Positions 1-7,948 of a stretch of 64,000 bases of DNA are shown here, piece by piece. Every line of letters begins with the position of its first letter. Positions within the stretch are counted from its first letter, which is position 1. Location: assembly GCF_030406605.1 (NCBI RefSeq), contig NZ_CP129104.1:3424687-3488686 (forward strand), given 5' to 3'. The position numbers were made by a program, and so were the translations under genes. Source of the DNA: Curtobacterium sp. 458 (GTDB lineage Bacteria; Actinomycetota; Actinomycetes; Actinomycetales; Microbacteriaceae). Below the pieces are notes generated by a model, which saw nothing but the letters and a program-made list of their open reading frames with translations, did no database searches and was not told the origin of the DNA.

Positions 1-299
1 GCGACACCGACCACGAGGGTGGCGATCGCCCAGCCGTGAGCGGCACCGACCCGACGGCGCAGACCTCGGGCACCGGTGACGAGGCACGTCACGGGCAGGC
101 CGACACCGAGGAGCCACGCGAGCACGAACCACCCGAGGGCACCGGCCAGTCCGTTCGCCTCGTCCGAGAACGCGGCGGTGAGGAACAGCAACCACGCGAC
201 GACGAGCGACAGGACGACCCCGCCCGCTGCGGCGAGCATCACCACGAGGTCGATGGCCCACCGCGCTGATGACGGTCGGACGGCGGTCTGGTCGGTCAC
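1..299 (-). CDS. Membrane protein, partial (3' end outside window)
   Basis: Reading the minus strand from a GTG at 299 gives an open frame that runs off the window edge. The visible protein starts VTDQTAVRPSSARWAID and then has hydrophobic stretches separated by short polar turns, for example VVMLAAAGGVVLSLVVAWL and LGWFVLAWLLGVGLPVTCLV, consistent with at least two or three membrane segments. I do not recognise the family. The start is the only GTG/ATG near the beginning of the hydrophobic frame, and it lies 36 bases from the stop of the next gene on the same strand, so the two may be cotranscribed. Confidence 0.6.
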   Translation of the reverse strand, partial: MTDQTAVRPSSARWAIDLVVMLAAAGGVVLSLVVAWLLFLTAAFSDEANGLAGALGWFVLAWLLGVGLPVTCLVTGARGLRRRVGAAHGWAIATLVVGV

Positions 300-335
300 G
301 GGCCCACCCTACGGGGGCCGAGGGCCCGGTGCGGG

Positions 336-1301
336 TCAGCTCCCGGCGGGCAGGAGGCGCGCGAAGTGGTGCGCGGCCGGGTACATCGGGACGATGTCGA
401 CGACCTCGCCCGGGTGCGGCGCCTGCAGGACGAGCCCCTGGCCGAGGTAGATGCCGACGTGGTCCTCGTTGTCGTAGACCACGAGGTCGCCGGGCTTCGC
501 CTCGGACTCGGGGATGGTCGTCGCCGCGGCGTCCTGCGTCGGGACGTAGTGCACGAGCGGGATGCCCACGGCGGCGTACGCGACCATGGTCAGGCCCGAG
601 CAGTCGATGCCCGAGTGGGAGGCACCGCCCTCGACGTAGGGGTCCCCCAGGTACTGGAGCGCGGTCGCGAGGATCCTCGCACGGTCACCGCCGGCGGACA
701 GCGCCGCGGAGATCGCCGACTCGGCCTGCGCCGTGGTCACACCGAACCGGGTCACCACGGTCGGGTAGGAGACCACGGTGGTCGTGGTCGAGACCCCGTC
801 GATCGCGGTCACGGGCACCTCGACGTCGTGCGCCACGGTGTAGGTCTGCAGCTCGGCGGCAGGGACCCCGGCCAGCGCGGACTGCGAGGTCGTCGTGCCC
901 GAGTGCGCCTCGGTCGACGGGGTCGCGGCGTTCGCGGGCACGGCGAGGGTCAGGCTCGAGGTCACGGCCAGCGCCGGTGCGAGGAGGATCGCGGCGCGCT
1001 TGGCGTTCGCGGCACGACGCACGTGCCGGGGGTCGAGGGCGCGCTCGGCCTTGAGCGTCGCGGTGCGGGAGAGCACGGCGGAGCCGGCGGCCGCGACGGG
1101 CACGGGACGCATCGCGACGACGCGGGACTGCTTCGTCGGCTGGACGAAGGTCGACCGAGCGGCGGCGGGGCCGAGCGCGGAGCGACGACCGCGCGGACGG
1201 CGGAGCACGGGGTCGGCCGTCGACGGGGAGGGAGCGGAGGGTGCGGGCAGCGCTTCAGCGTGCTGGCTGTCGGCTGCTGCGGGCAGAGCGTGGCGTCCCA
1301 T
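336..1301 (-). CDS. Secreted NlpC/P60 (C40) peptidoglycan hydrolase
   Basis: A 321-residue cell-wall endopeptidase of the NlpC/P60 family, which cleaves D-Glu-diaminopimelate type links in peptide stems. The ATG at 1301 is chosen because GGAAGG lies just upstream; the frame stays open further upstream but without that support. A long basic N-terminal region precedes a hydrophobic segment (AAILLAPALAVTSSLTLAVP) ending near ANAAT, which looks like a signal peptide at about residues 95-120. The C-terminal 110 residues hold the catalytic domain: nucleophile Cys in GIDCSGLTMVAYAAVG, the His in EDHVGIYLG, and a third polar position near QAPHPGEV. The middle is probably a spacer or wall-binding region. 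Its long leader contains a GTAAC-N6-GTCAC box (separate entry). Family assignment is firm; substrate is inferred. Confidence 0.9.
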   Translation of the reverse strand: MGRHALPAAADSQHAEALPAPSAPSPSTADPVLRRPRGRRSALGPAAARSTFVQPTKQSRVVAMRPVPVAAAGSAVLSRTATLKAERALDPRHVRRAANAKRAAILLAPALAVTSSLTLAVPANAATPSTEAHSGTTTSQSALAGVPAAELQTYTVAHDVEVPVTAIDGVSTTTTVVSYPTVVTRFGVTTAQAESAISAALSAGGDRARILATALQYLGDPYVEGGASHSGIDCSGLTMVAYAAVGIPLVHYVPTQDAAATTIPESEAKPGDLVVYDNEDHVGIYLGQGLVLQAPHPGEVVDIVPMYPAAHHFARLLPAGS

Positions 1302-1368
1302 GGTTCCTTCCGTCGCGACCTCGGGAGAGGCGGCTCGGGCCGGCCCACCGGAGGGACGACCCGAGAAA

Positions 1369-1384
1369 GTAACGTATTGGTCAC
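1369..1384. promoter_or_regulatory. MtrA-like direct repeat upstream of the NlpC/P60 gene
   Basis: The plus strand reads GTAACGTATTGGTCAC, two GTNAC half-sites as a direct repeat with 6 bases between them. This matches the known form of actinobacterial MtrA response-regulator sites, and MtrA is known to control cell-wall hydrolase genes of this kind. It lies 68 bases upstream of the chosen start. Function is inferred from motif and context only. Confidence 0.4.
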
Positions 1385-1414
1385 GACGGACCGCGATGCT
1401 GGGCGGTTCCGGCG

Positions 1415-1439
1415 TGTTCCTGCGGTTGGTCACAGGAAC
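1415..1439. other. Inverted repeat in the leader of the NlpC/P60 gene
   Basis: GTTCCTG at 1415-1421 pairs perfectly with CAGGAAC at 1433-1439, with an 11-base loop that contains another GGTCAC half-site. It sits about 115-140 bases upstream of the start. It may be part of a structured leader RNA or a protein site. I could not match it to a riboswitch consensus, including the c-di-AMP (ydaO) type often found before such genes. The rest of the 1302-1629 gap shows nothing I recognise. Confidence 0.35.
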
Positions 1440-1629
1440 CGCCGCTCCTTGCAGGGTCCTCAGATGGACTCCACGGCTGCGGTGCCGGCCATCCGGCGGC
1501 CGTCTGCCGCATGACGGCGGCGATCCGGGCCTCCCGGTCGGTCGCGAGGCGGTCCGCTCAGGACCCGACCTGCCGGACCGGCACGTGCACCGGGCTGTCC
1601 CCCGAGTTGTCCCCCGGTCGGCCGCGGCA

Positions 1630-2523
1630 TCAGCCGCGGAGGTGGGCCCGCACCCGCTCCTGCACCGCGGCGGCGTCGTGGTGGTCCCACACCGCGAAGT
1701 GCGTGCCGCCCGGGAGCCGGAGGAGCTCGGCGTCCGGCACCTCGCGGAGTGCCCGCTCGCTGTGCTCCGGCAGGACGTCGGTGTCCGCGTCACCGTGCAC
1801 GAGGAGCGTCGGTGCCCGCACCGCCCCGAGGTCGAGGGAGGTGATCGCGCCGAGGTTCGCGACGTCGTTGCGCCAGCCGTCGCGGTGCGCGCCGGAGCTG
1901 TTGCCGGTGGCCGCGAGGTCGAGCACGAAGCGGCGACGACCAGGGTCCGCCATGACGTCGCGGACGTGGGCGTCGAGCGCTGCCCCGCGGAGCGAGCTCA
2001 CCCCGGCGATCGCCGTGCGGACCACGAGCCCGGGGACGACCCGTGCGGCGAGCGCGGAGGCGAGGGCGCCGGCCCGGGTCTGGGTCACGAACCACTCGGC
2101 GGGGGTCGTGCGCGGGGGCCTCCATCGTGCGGAGAGCCCGGCGGCGACGACGAGCGCCGAGACGCGGTCGGGGTGGGACACGGCCAGTCGGTAGGCGCTC
2201 GGTCCGCCACCGGACCACGCGAACACGGCTGCTCGGTCGATGCCGAGCCGGTCGAGCAGTGCGACGGCCCGGTCGGCGTCGTCGTCGAGGCTGCTGCGGC
2301 CGTGGCGGACGGGCGTGCCGAGGTAGCCCGGACGCGAGACCGTGACGACCCGGAACCCGTCGGACGGCAGGAACCGTGCCATCACGTCGGCGGTGTCGAC
2401 CCCGCCAGGGGTGCCGTGCAGGACCAGGACGGGTGTGCCCTCGCCGCGCACCCGCACGACGTCGCGACGCAGCGCCCGTGCCTGACCGTCCGAGGTCGGT
2501 CCGGTGCGGGTGTCGGCGTGCAT
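1630..2523 (-). CDS. Alpha/beta hydrolase
   Basis: A 297-residue cytoplasmic alpha/beta-fold hydrolase. The oxyanion-loop region is VLVLHGTPGGVD (residues about 33-44). The nucleophile elbow reads FAWSGGGPS, with Ser as catalytic residue; a late acidic residue lies in HGDADTDVLP and the catalytic His in GGTHFAVWD. The cap domain lies between the elbow and the acid. No signal peptide or membrane segment is seen. The family covers esterases, haloperoxidase-like and epoxide hydrolase-like enzymes, and the substrate cannot be read from sequence. It is followed on the same strand by the NlpC/P60 gene after 328 bases, so cotranscription is unlikely. Confidence 0.85.
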   Translation of the reverse strand: MHADTRTGPTSDGQARALRRDVVRVRGEGTPVLVLHGTPGGVDTADVMARFLPSDGFRVVTVSRPGYLGTPVRHGRSSLDDDADRAVALLDRLGIDRAAVFAWSGGGPSAYRLAVSHPDRVSALVVAAGLSARWRPPRTTPAEWFVTQTRAGALASALAARVVPGLVVRTAIAGVSSLRGAALDAHVRDVMADPGRRRFVLDLAATGNSSGAHRDGWRNDVANLGAITSLDLGAVRAPTLLVHGDADTDVLPEHSERALREVPDAELLRLPGGTHFAVWDHHDAAAVQERVRAHLRG

Positions 2524-2610
2524 GCCTCGACGCTAGCCGCGCGGTGCCGTGGACGCGCCATGGAGGGGGTACGGATCGCCTGGACGAGCGGCGGCCCACC
2601 GGCGCCCGGC

Positions 2611-3588
2611 TCAGCGCACGGCGGTCCGACCACGCAGACGGAGTGTCTCGCCGGGGTACTCCCCGAACTCCTCGTGGTACGCCCCGGAGAACCGGCCCAT
2701 GTGCTTGAAGCCGCAGGAGATCGCGACCGCGGCGACCGAGGAGACGTCGGGGTCGGCGAGCTGCAGGCCGAGCCGGGCCTTCTCGAGGCGGATCTCACGG
2801 AGGAACGCCATCGGGGTGACCCCCTCGTACCGCTGGAAGGCCTCCTGGAGCGTGCGGACGCTGACCTCGGCGGCCTCGGCGATCTCCGGGACGGTGAGGG
2901 GGCGGTCGAAGCGGGCGTGCATGAAGGTCTTCGCCCGCTGGACGGTGCTCGCGTGCGGCCCGGCGACGTGGCCGTCGGGCATCGGTTCGAAGGCGGCGAG
3001 CACGGCCTCGGCGAGCATGAGGTCGAGGGCATCCCGCCCCTCGCCCACGGTCGAGCGGTCGAAGAGCGCCGGAGCCACGGCCCGGACGATCTCCTGGAGC
3101 GGACCGAGCCGTTCGGGCTCGACCACGACGGGGAGGTTCAGCGGGCGCGGTGCGGCGCCGGTGTCCATCGTGGCGACGGCCTCGAGGAAGTCCGCCCCGA
3201 AGTGCACGAAGTGGTGCGTCCCCGCGACGGCGTCGATGGTGAACTCGCGACCGGTCGGGAAGGCGACGGGGACCGAGGCGTGCATCGTGACGGGTGCCGG
3301 CCCGTCCGCATCGATCACGGTCCCGCCGTCGACCGCCCACGCGAGCACGTACTGGCGCTCGGGTTGCAGGACACCGGAGAAGCGCGACGACGACGAGGAC
3401 GTCCGCAGGCTCACCCGGCCGTCGCTCATCGCGCGGTAGCGGAGTCGGAACGCGGTGTGGTCGGCGAAGTGCAGGTGGCGACCGTTGTGGACGTCGCGGA
3501 GCAGGGCACTCGCCTCGCCGGGGTCCGTCAGCGTGTGGACGACGTCCTGCACGGCACCGCGGTGCCGGTCGGACCGTCCCGGCGTCAC
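2611..3588 (-). CDS. AraC-family transcriptional regulator
   Basis: A 325-residue regulator with an N-terminal effector domain and a C-terminal double helix-turn-helix of AraC type (about residues 225-318; first helix pair around LTVPEIAEAAEVSVRTLQEA, second around VAAVAISCGFKHMGRFS). The GTG start at 3588 is chosen because the upstream small gene ends in a GTGA overlap exactly there; a longer in-frame reading to an ATG at 3828 gives N-terminal sequence unlike a protein domain and overlaps that gene. Translation is therefore probably coupled to the 55-residue ORF. It may control the neighbouring hydrolase (1630-2523), 87 bases downstream on the same strand. Effector unknown. Confidence 0.85.
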   Translation of the reverse strand: MTPGRSDRHRGAVQDVVHTLTDPGEASALLRDVHNGRHLHFADHTAFRLRYRAMSDGRVSLRTSSSSSRFSGVLQPERQYVLAWAVDGGTVIDADGPAPVTMHASVPVAFPTGREFTIDAVAGTHHFVHFGADFLEAVATMDTGAAPRPLNLPVVVEPERLGPLQEIVRAVAPALFDRSTVGEGRDALDLMLAEAVLAAFEPMPDGHVAGPHASTVQRAKTFMHARFDRPLTVPEIAEAAEVSVRTLQEAFQRYEGVTPMAFLREIRLEKARLGLQLADPDVSSVAAVAISCGFKHMGRFSGAYHEEFGEYPGETLRLRGRTAVR

Positions 3589-3752
3589 GTGCGGCTCGAT
3601 CCACCCGTGGCTCGCGACCAGCTCAGGTCGGCCAACGTCGGCGCGGCGTCCTGCTCTTCGACCGCCCAGCCGCGACGGGCAGCCTTGCGGAGGTGCCGGT
3701 ACGTCGTGATCCGGACCGGATCGACTGCTCGGTTCGACTCGTACTTCGTCAT
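3585..3752 (-). CDS. Small 55-residue protein coupled to the AraC gene
   Basis: ATG at 3752 follows AGGGAG at good spacing, and the frame ends in a TGA that overlaps the GTG of the AraC gene (GTGA at 3585-3588). The protein begins MTKYESNRAVDPVRITTYR, then has a basic stretch (RHLRKAARRGW) and an acidic-to-neutral tail. It has no Cys, no membrane segment and no domain I recognise. The stop-start overlap and the strong ribosome site make translation likely. Whether the peptide works itself or only feeds ribosomes into the AraC gene cannot be told. Confidence 0.6.
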   Translation of the reverse strand: MTKYESNRAVDPVRITTYRHLRKAARRGWAVEEQDAAPTLADLSWSRATGGSSRT

Positions 3753-3967
3753 GGTGCGCTCCCTGGACGGCATCACGGCGCCCAGGACACAGCAGCTCGA
3801 CTGGTCGATTTGCGCATTCCCTGGACACGAAACGGACTCGTTGCTACGGCTCGACGGTACGCGCGGCGTGGACGGTGCACACGGATGCGGCATCCAGGCT
3901 GCCCGTATCCGCGCGTTCTGGATGCCCCTCGCACGGGGGCCGCCGGACACGACCGGTCTCCGGACTG

Positions 3968-3997
3968 GAGGCCCGTGGCGGCGCCGCCACAGGCCTC
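3968..3997. repeat. 30-bp near-perfect palindrome in a divergent intergenic region
   Basis: GAGGCC, one base, GTGGCGGC/GCCGCCAC, one base, GGCCTC: arms of 6 and 8 pairs separated by a single C/A mismatch. It sits between the divergent AraC-linked genes and the GntR gene (gap 3753-4042), where a simple terminator has no obvious upstream gene to serve. It may belong to the GGAGGC-type palindromic repeats elsewhere in the window, or be a protein site. Confidence 0.5.
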
Positions 3998-4023
3998 GAG
4001 CTCGATGGTGCGCACGCCGTATT

Positions 4024-4042
4024 GTTCGCATACAATGCGAAC
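4024..4042 (+). promoter_or_regulatory. Operator and leaderless promoter of the GntR/DUF1648 operon
   Basis: GTTCGCAT-ACA-ATGCGAAC is a perfect 8-bp inverted repeat ending one base before the ATG at 4043. A TACAAT hexamer (4031-4036) lies inside it, with its last T 6 bases before the A of the ATG. That is the geometry of an extended -10 element driving a leaderless transcript. YtrA-type GntR repressors usually bind their own promoter, so the palindrome is the likely autoregulatory operator. No good -35 is visible. Confidence 0.65.
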
Positions 4043-4393
4043 ATGTTGATCACCGTCGACCCGGCTGCGCGCGCCTCGCTGGCCGACCAGGTCGCGACGC
4101 AGGTGCGCGTCGCGATCGCGCGCGGCGACCTCGCCGCGGGCGACCGTCTGCCGTCCGCCCGCGACCTCGCCGCGTCGATCGACGTCAACATGCACACGGT
4201 GCTCCGCGCCTACGCGCGGCTGCAGGAGGACGGGCTCATCGAGCTGCGACGCGGACGCGGAGCGACGGTGCTCCGGTCCGGGAACGCGTCGTTCGACCGG
4301 CTCCGCGACCTCGTCGGGGAGCTCCGTGACCAGGCGGACGCCCTCGGGGTGCCGCTCGACGAACTGTTCACGATGCTGAAGGGGGCACGATGA
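4043..4393 (+). CDS. GntR-family regulator, YtrA type
   Basis: A 116-residue one-domain repressor. Residues about 10-75 form the GntR winged helix (SLADQVATQV, GDLAAGDRLPSARDLAASI, NMHTVLRAYARLQEDGLIEL, then the wing RRGRGATVL). The C-terminal tail of about 40 residues is short, typical of the YtrA subfamily, which senses cell-envelope stress or antibiotics and controls adjacent membrane-protein genes. ATG at 4043 sits right after the operator. The gene overlaps the next one by ATGA, so the two form one operon under autoregulation. Ligand unknown. Confidence 0.9.
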   Translation: MLITVDPAARASLADQVATQVRVAIARGDLAAGDRLPSARDLAASIDVNMHTVLRAYARLQEDGLIELRRGRGATVLRSGNASFDRLRDLVGELRDQADALGVPLDELFTMLKGAR

Positions 4394-5343
4394 CGACCAC
4401 ACGGACGACGATCGGGACACGACTGGCGGTGGTGGCGCCGAACGTCGTGGCGCTCGTGGCGCTCGCGGTGACGGGGGCACTCCTCTCGCCGCGGCTGCCG
4501 GCACGGATCGCGACGCACTTCGGTGCCGACGGACGCGCGGACGGCTCCGGGTCGCCGTGGCCGATCTTCTGGTTGACGCTCGCGCTGTGTACGGCATCGG
4601 CCGTCACGGTCGTGCTCGCGCTCCGCGCACGGGACCGGCGGACGGGTGCGCTGCTGGTGCTCGTCGCCGCGTTGCTCGGTCCGATCGTCGCGGCGGCGTG
4701 GATCGTGATCGCCGTGCTCGCACGCTCGGGCAGCGAGCGCTTCGAACCGTGGTGGACGCTGCTGTTCCTCGCCGTCGGAGTCGTCGCGGCGGCGATCTCG
4801 GTCCCGCCGCTGTGGCGATCGGCGGCGCCGGTCCCGGCCCGGGAGTCCCGACCGCTCGACGTCGGCCCGGAGGCCCGTGTCGCCTGGCGCTCGCACGTCG
4901 GGAGCCCGTGGTTCGCCCTGCTCGGCCTGGTCCTCGTCGTCCTGGGCGCCGCGACCGCCGTGTGGACGGCGACGACGAGCGCCGGTTCCGCCGTGGTGGC
5001 GGGGGCCGCCGTCGTGGTCGCAGGGCTCGCGCTGCTCTGGCTCGCCCGCGTCGAGGTCACCGTCGACCGTCGAGGGCTCCGGGTGACGTCGGCGTGGACG
5101 CGGGTCCCGGTGATGCGGGTGCCACTCGACCGCATCGACTCGTGCGGGTGGGAGCAGGTCTCCCCCGGGCAGTGGGGCGGGTGGGGGTACCGCATCTCCG
5201 GGCGGGGCATCGCGTACGTCTCCCGGTCCGGACCGGGCATCGTGGTGCGGCTGCGGGGTGGCGGCGCGCGCGCGGTCACCGTGGACGACGCCGAACGCGG
5301 TGCGGCCGCACTCGGGGCGTTGCTCGAGCGGACCCCGGCCTGA
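4390..5343 (+). CDS. DUF1648-domain membrane protein
   Basis: A 317-residue integral membrane protein whose N-terminus carries the DUF1648 signature (LPARIATHFGADGRADGSG at about residues 37-55, between the first two membrane segments). About six hydrophobic helices follow (for example TASAVTVVLALRA, LLVLVAALLGPIVAAAWIVI, WFALLGLVLVVLGAATAVW), and the last 100 residues form a soluble beta-rich domain resembling a PH-like module. Proteins of this type are typically encoded beside YtrA regulators and may act in envelope stress or transport. It is translationally coupled to the regulator by ATGA. A bidirectional terminator follows. Confidence 0.85.
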   Translation: MTTTRTTIGTRLAVVAPNVVALVALAVTGALLSPRLPARIATHFGADGRADGSGSPWPIFWLTLALCTASAVTVVLALRARDRRTGALLVLVAALLGPIVAAAWIVIAVLARSGSERFEPWWTLLFLAVGVVAAAISVPPLWRSAAPVPARESRPLDVGPEARVAWRSHVGSPWFALLGLVLVVLGAATAVWTATTSAGSAVVAGAAVVVAGLALLWLARVEVTVDRRGLRVTSAWTRVPVMRVPLDRIDSCGWEQVSPGQWGGWGYRISGRGIAYVSRSGPGIVVRLRGGGARAVTVDDAERGAAALGALLERTPA

Positions 5344-5360
5344 CACCGGCCGACCACAGG

Positions 5361-5397
5361 GGAACGCCCCGCCGGAAGGGGGTCGGCGGGGCGTTCC
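5361..5397. terminator. Bidirectional intrinsic terminator
   Basis: GGAACGCCCCGCC (5361-5373) pairs perfectly with GGCGGGGCGTTCC (5385-5397) over 13 bp around an 11-base loop. It lies between the convergent DUF1648 gene (plus) and the apionate operon (minus). There is no clear T-tract, which is common in high-GC actinobacteria. Confidence 0.75.
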
Positions 5398-5415
5398 GGT
5401 TCGTGGGGAGGCGGG

Positions 5416-6333
5416 TCAGCGCTTGACGGCGTCGATCTTCAGCATCTTGGCGATCACCGAGTCGAGCTCGCTGTCGTCGAAGACCTGCTTCCAGTCCTCC
5501 TTGATGAGCTTCTCGCGGCCGTAGCCCATCGCGATGTGGCACGCGTCCGAGAACGGGTTCGAGCCGCGCAGGCCGTTCGTGAGGGCGATCCAGGTGTGGC
5601 CGTAGAGCATGGCGCGGGCGGCCTCACGGGGCACACCGACGCCCGTGACGGTCTCCTCGAGCGCATCGTTGAGGAAGTCGCCGATCATGCAGGCGATCGT
5701 CTCGACGAGGGTGGGCTCGAGCACGGCGAGCTGCTTGACGGTGACCCAGTGCACCTGGATGACCGGGGCGTACATGGTCGTGATGACGGCCTCGGCGATC
5801 GCCTTCGCGCGGTCGCCCTCGTCGCCCAGGGACTCGGAGGCGTCGAACGCGGCGATGACCTCCTGCGGCGCGGCGATGCCGCCGAAGGTGTCGTCCCACT
5901 CCTCCTTCGTGGTGCGCTCGAGGAACACCGACGGGTGGCACGGGTGCGCGACGGCGTAGTGGACGTCCTCGCGCTCCGCGAGCAGCCCCGCGTAGGCGGC
6001 GGCCGGGTCGAGGGTGAGGATCGTCGCGCCGGGCTTCATGGCCGGGACGAGCTGCTCCGAGATGCTGCCGAGCAGGACGTCCGGGACCGCGAGGACGACG
6101 ACGTCGGCGGCCGCCGCTGCCTCGACGCTGTCGGTGAGCGACCGGCCGAGGGCCTGGATGCGCTCCTGGCCGGCGGGCGAGGCCTCGCTGTAGAGCGTCG
6201 TGTACTCGCTCTTGGCGAAGTTGTTCGAGACGCGGGTGCCCATCTTGCCGCCGGCACCGATCACGGCGACGGTGACGTCGGCCGTGCCGGACCCGGCAGC
6301 GACGGTGTGCGTGGTGGTGGCGGTGTCGGTCAT
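5416..6333 (-). CDS. apnO: D-apionate oxidoisomerase-like NAD(P)-dependent enzyme
   Basis: A 305-residue two-domain enzyme. The N-terminal Rossmann fold has VTVAVIGAGGKMGTRVSNNF (GxGGxMG, residues about 20-39). The C-terminal half matches the phosphogluconate dehydrogenase C-terminal-like family (LGDEGDRAKAIAEAV, TLVETIACMIGDFLNDALEE). In the published apiose/apionate pathways ApnO belongs to this family and converts D-apionate to 3-oxo-isoapionate. The assignment rests on fold plus exact neighbours: OiaC-, LerI-, DerI- and LerK-like genes in one operon. The ATG at 6333 has AAGGA upstream and overlaps the previous stop (ATGA). It is the last gene of the operon before the terminator at 5361-5397. 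Confidence 0.75.
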   Translation of the reverse strand: MTDTATTTHTVAAGSGTADVTVAVIGAGGKMGTRVSNNFAKSEYTTLYSEASPAGQERIQALGRSLTDSVEAAAAADVVVLAVPDVLLGSISEQLVPAMKPGATILTLDPAAAYAGLLAEREDVHYAVAHPCHPSVFLERTTKEEWDDTFGGIAAPQEVIAAFDASESLGDEGDRAKAIAEAVITTMYAPVIQVHWVTVKQLAVLEPTLVETIACMIGDFLNDALEETVTGVGVPREAARAMLYGHTWIALTNGLRGSNPFSDACHIAMGYGREKLIKEDWKQVFDDSELDSVIAKMLKIDAVKR

Positions 6334-7175
6334 GATTCCTTGCTCCTGATGTGGTCGATGGTGTGCTGGGTCCACTCCGCCTCGGTGCGGGTGGTGGTCT
6401 GTGCGGGGGTCTCGTCGCCGTCCGGCTCGGCCCCGGCCGCGGCGTCCTGCCACGGGAGCCAGAACTCGACCACGCGGTTGATCCCCCGGGTGTCCGGGTG
6501 GATCGCGGCGCTGACGCCCGCGTAGTCGAGGAGGCCGGTCCCCGTACGGACGCCGGTGTACTGAAAGCCGACCCATCCGGGCGACCGGGTGAACGCAGCG
6601 TCCTTGACGTGCCAGTTGCGGACGTACGGTGCGGTCAGAGCGACGACCTCGGCGGGGCGTTCGAGCCGCGCGACGGTGTTCGCGGGGTCGAGGCAGATGC
6701 CGAGGTGGTCGGAGTCGATCGCCGCGACGACGGCGACGAGGTCCGCGGTCGCGACGACCTCGTACGTCTCCAGCGCCAGGGTCACGCCGGCTCGCTCGTA
6801 CGCGGGCAGTGCGGTCCGCAGGCGTCGTTCGGTCTCGGTGGCGTCGGGCTGGTCGTCCCCGCTCGTCCACATGCTCCGCACGAGCGTCGCGCCGAGCTGC
6901 TGGGCGACGTGCAGGTACCGGGCGAGGTGGTCCGGGTGCGTGCCGCGTGTGCCGACCTCGAGCGTGAGGCCGAGGTCGTCGGCCAGTGTCCGGATCGCCG
7001 CGAGTCGCTCGTCCGACGCGGTGTCGAGCGGGAGGTGGTCGCAGACCTGGAAGAGGTCGACGCCGTCGTGGGAGGCCGCGTCGCGCATCGCGTCGTCGAG
7101 CGACATCGGGTCCGGGACGCGGTCGGACATGCGCCAGGAGTAGGCGTAGGTGGAGAGACCGAGCAGGGACGTCAT
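6330..7175 (-). CDS. oiaC: 3-oxo-isoapionate decarboxylase-like TIM-barrel protein
   Basis: A 281-residue sugar phosphate isomerase/epimerase (AP-endonuclease 2-like) TIM barrel. Visible barrel elements include LGLSTYAYSWRM at the N-terminus, the metal-ligand candidates in LALETYEV (Glu) and ICLDPANT (Asp), and NWHVKDA (His) followed by late residues near NRVVEFWLPWQ. OiaC of this superfamily decarboxylates 3-oxo-isoapionate to L-erythrulose, which fits the kinase and isomerases beside it. The ATG at 7175 is chosen because it overlaps the previous stop (ATGA); a longer frame to 7433 only runs through the TIM gene in another phase. Superfamily is sure; the specific reaction is inferred from the operon. 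Confidence 0.72.
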   Translation of the reverse strand: MTSLLGLSTYAYSWRMSDRVPDPMSLDDAMRDAASHDGVDLFQVCDHLPLDTASDERLAAIRTLADDLGLTLEVGTRGTHPDHLARYLHVAQQLGATLVRSMWTSGDDQPDATETERRLRTALPAYERAGVTLALETYEVVATADLVAVVAAIDSDHLGICLDPANTVARLERPAEVVALTAPYVRNWHVKDAAFTRSPGWVGFQYTGVRTGTGLLDYAGVSAAIHPDTRGINRVVEFWLPWQDAAAGAEPDGDETPAQTTTRTEAEWTQHTIDHIRSKES

Positions 7176-7948
7176 GCGCGCACCACCTGCTCCTGCAGGG
7201 TCAGTGCCTCGTCGAGGATGGTGGCGATCGCGGCCGGGTCGTGCGCGAAGCGTCCGAGGAACAGCCCGCCGATCCGCCCCTGCCCACGGGTGAGCAGCCC
7301 CGGTCCGGCACTGCCGCCGTAGATCACCGTGCTGCCGGTGAGTTCCGGCCGCGACGCGAGGTGCGCCTCGAGCCCGGCGAGCACGTCCACGATGTGGTCG
7401 TCCGGCGCGGGCGCCGGCGCACCGATCGCCCACACGGGCTCGTACGCGACGATCAGCGGCCCGGCGAGACCGTCCGCGGTCGCGGTGGCGAGCGAGCGGT
7501 CCAGTTGCGCGGTCACCTCGTCGATCGCGTCCGCACTGGAGGCACGGTGCGGCTCCCCGACGCAGACCAGCGGCCGCAGGTGGTTGCGGTACGCCGCGTG
7601 CACCTTCCCCGCGACGTCCTCGTCGGTCTCGTGGAACAGGCTCCGCCGTTCGGCGTGGCCGATCTCGACGAGGTCGACGCCGATCTCACGGAGCTCGGCG
7701 CCCGAGACCTCTCCCGTGAACGCCCCCTCGTCGGCCCACGCCAGGTCCTGCGCCCCGAGCAGCACCGGAGCATCGCCGATGACCTCGCGCACGGGCACGA
7801 GCGCCGGGAACGTCGGGACCACGAACAGCTCGACCGCACCCGACCGGACCGCGGGGTGGGTGCGCGCGGTCTCCACGACCGCGGCCGTCCACTCCAGGGT
7901 CCGGGCGTGCGAGAAGTACGTCTTCAGCGACACCCCGACGAGCGTCAC
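7172..7948 (-). CDS. lerI: Triose-phosphate isomerase homologue, probably L-erythrulose-1-phosphate isomerase
   Basis: A 258-residue TIM-type isomerase. The active-site Lys is in VSLKTYFSH, where standard TIM has an N-x-K motif; this variant (SLKTYF) is typical of the LerI/EryH group. The catalytic His is in [12 protein letters not shown] (canonical TIM has GHSERR, here GHAERR), the Glu in AYEPVWAIG, and the phosphate loop in YGGSAGPG. The GTG start at 7948 overlaps the TGA of the previous gene (GTGA). In the pathway it would convert L-erythrulose-1-phosphate to D-erythrulose-4-phosphate. A housekeeping tpiA is expected elsewhere next to gap/pgk, so a dedicated role is likely. Confidence 0.8.
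   Translation of the reverse strand: MTLVGVSLKTYFSHARTLEWTAAVVETARTHPAVRSGAVELFVVPTFPALVPVREVIGDAPVLLGAQDLAWADEGAFTGEVSGAELREIGVDLVEIGHAERRSLFHETDEDVAGKVHAAYRNHLRPLVCVGEPHRASSADAIDEVTAQLDRSLATATADGLAGPLIVAYEPVWAIGAPAPAPDDHIVDVLAGLEAHLASRPELTGSTVIYGGSAGPGLLTRGQGRIGGLFLGRFAHDPAAIATILDEALTLQEQVVRA

Noticed and set aside
1302..1500. c-di-AMP (ydaO) riboswitch before the NlpC/P60 gene
   Set aside because: Such switches precede similar genes in actinobacteria, but I could not find the conserved core in this leader.
895..4329. A 1144-codon open frame on the plus strand
   Set aside because: It runs antisense to the NlpC/P60, hydrolase and AraC genes, reads as Arg/Gly/Ala-rich low-complexity sequence and has no domain. 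It is a high-GC shadow frame.
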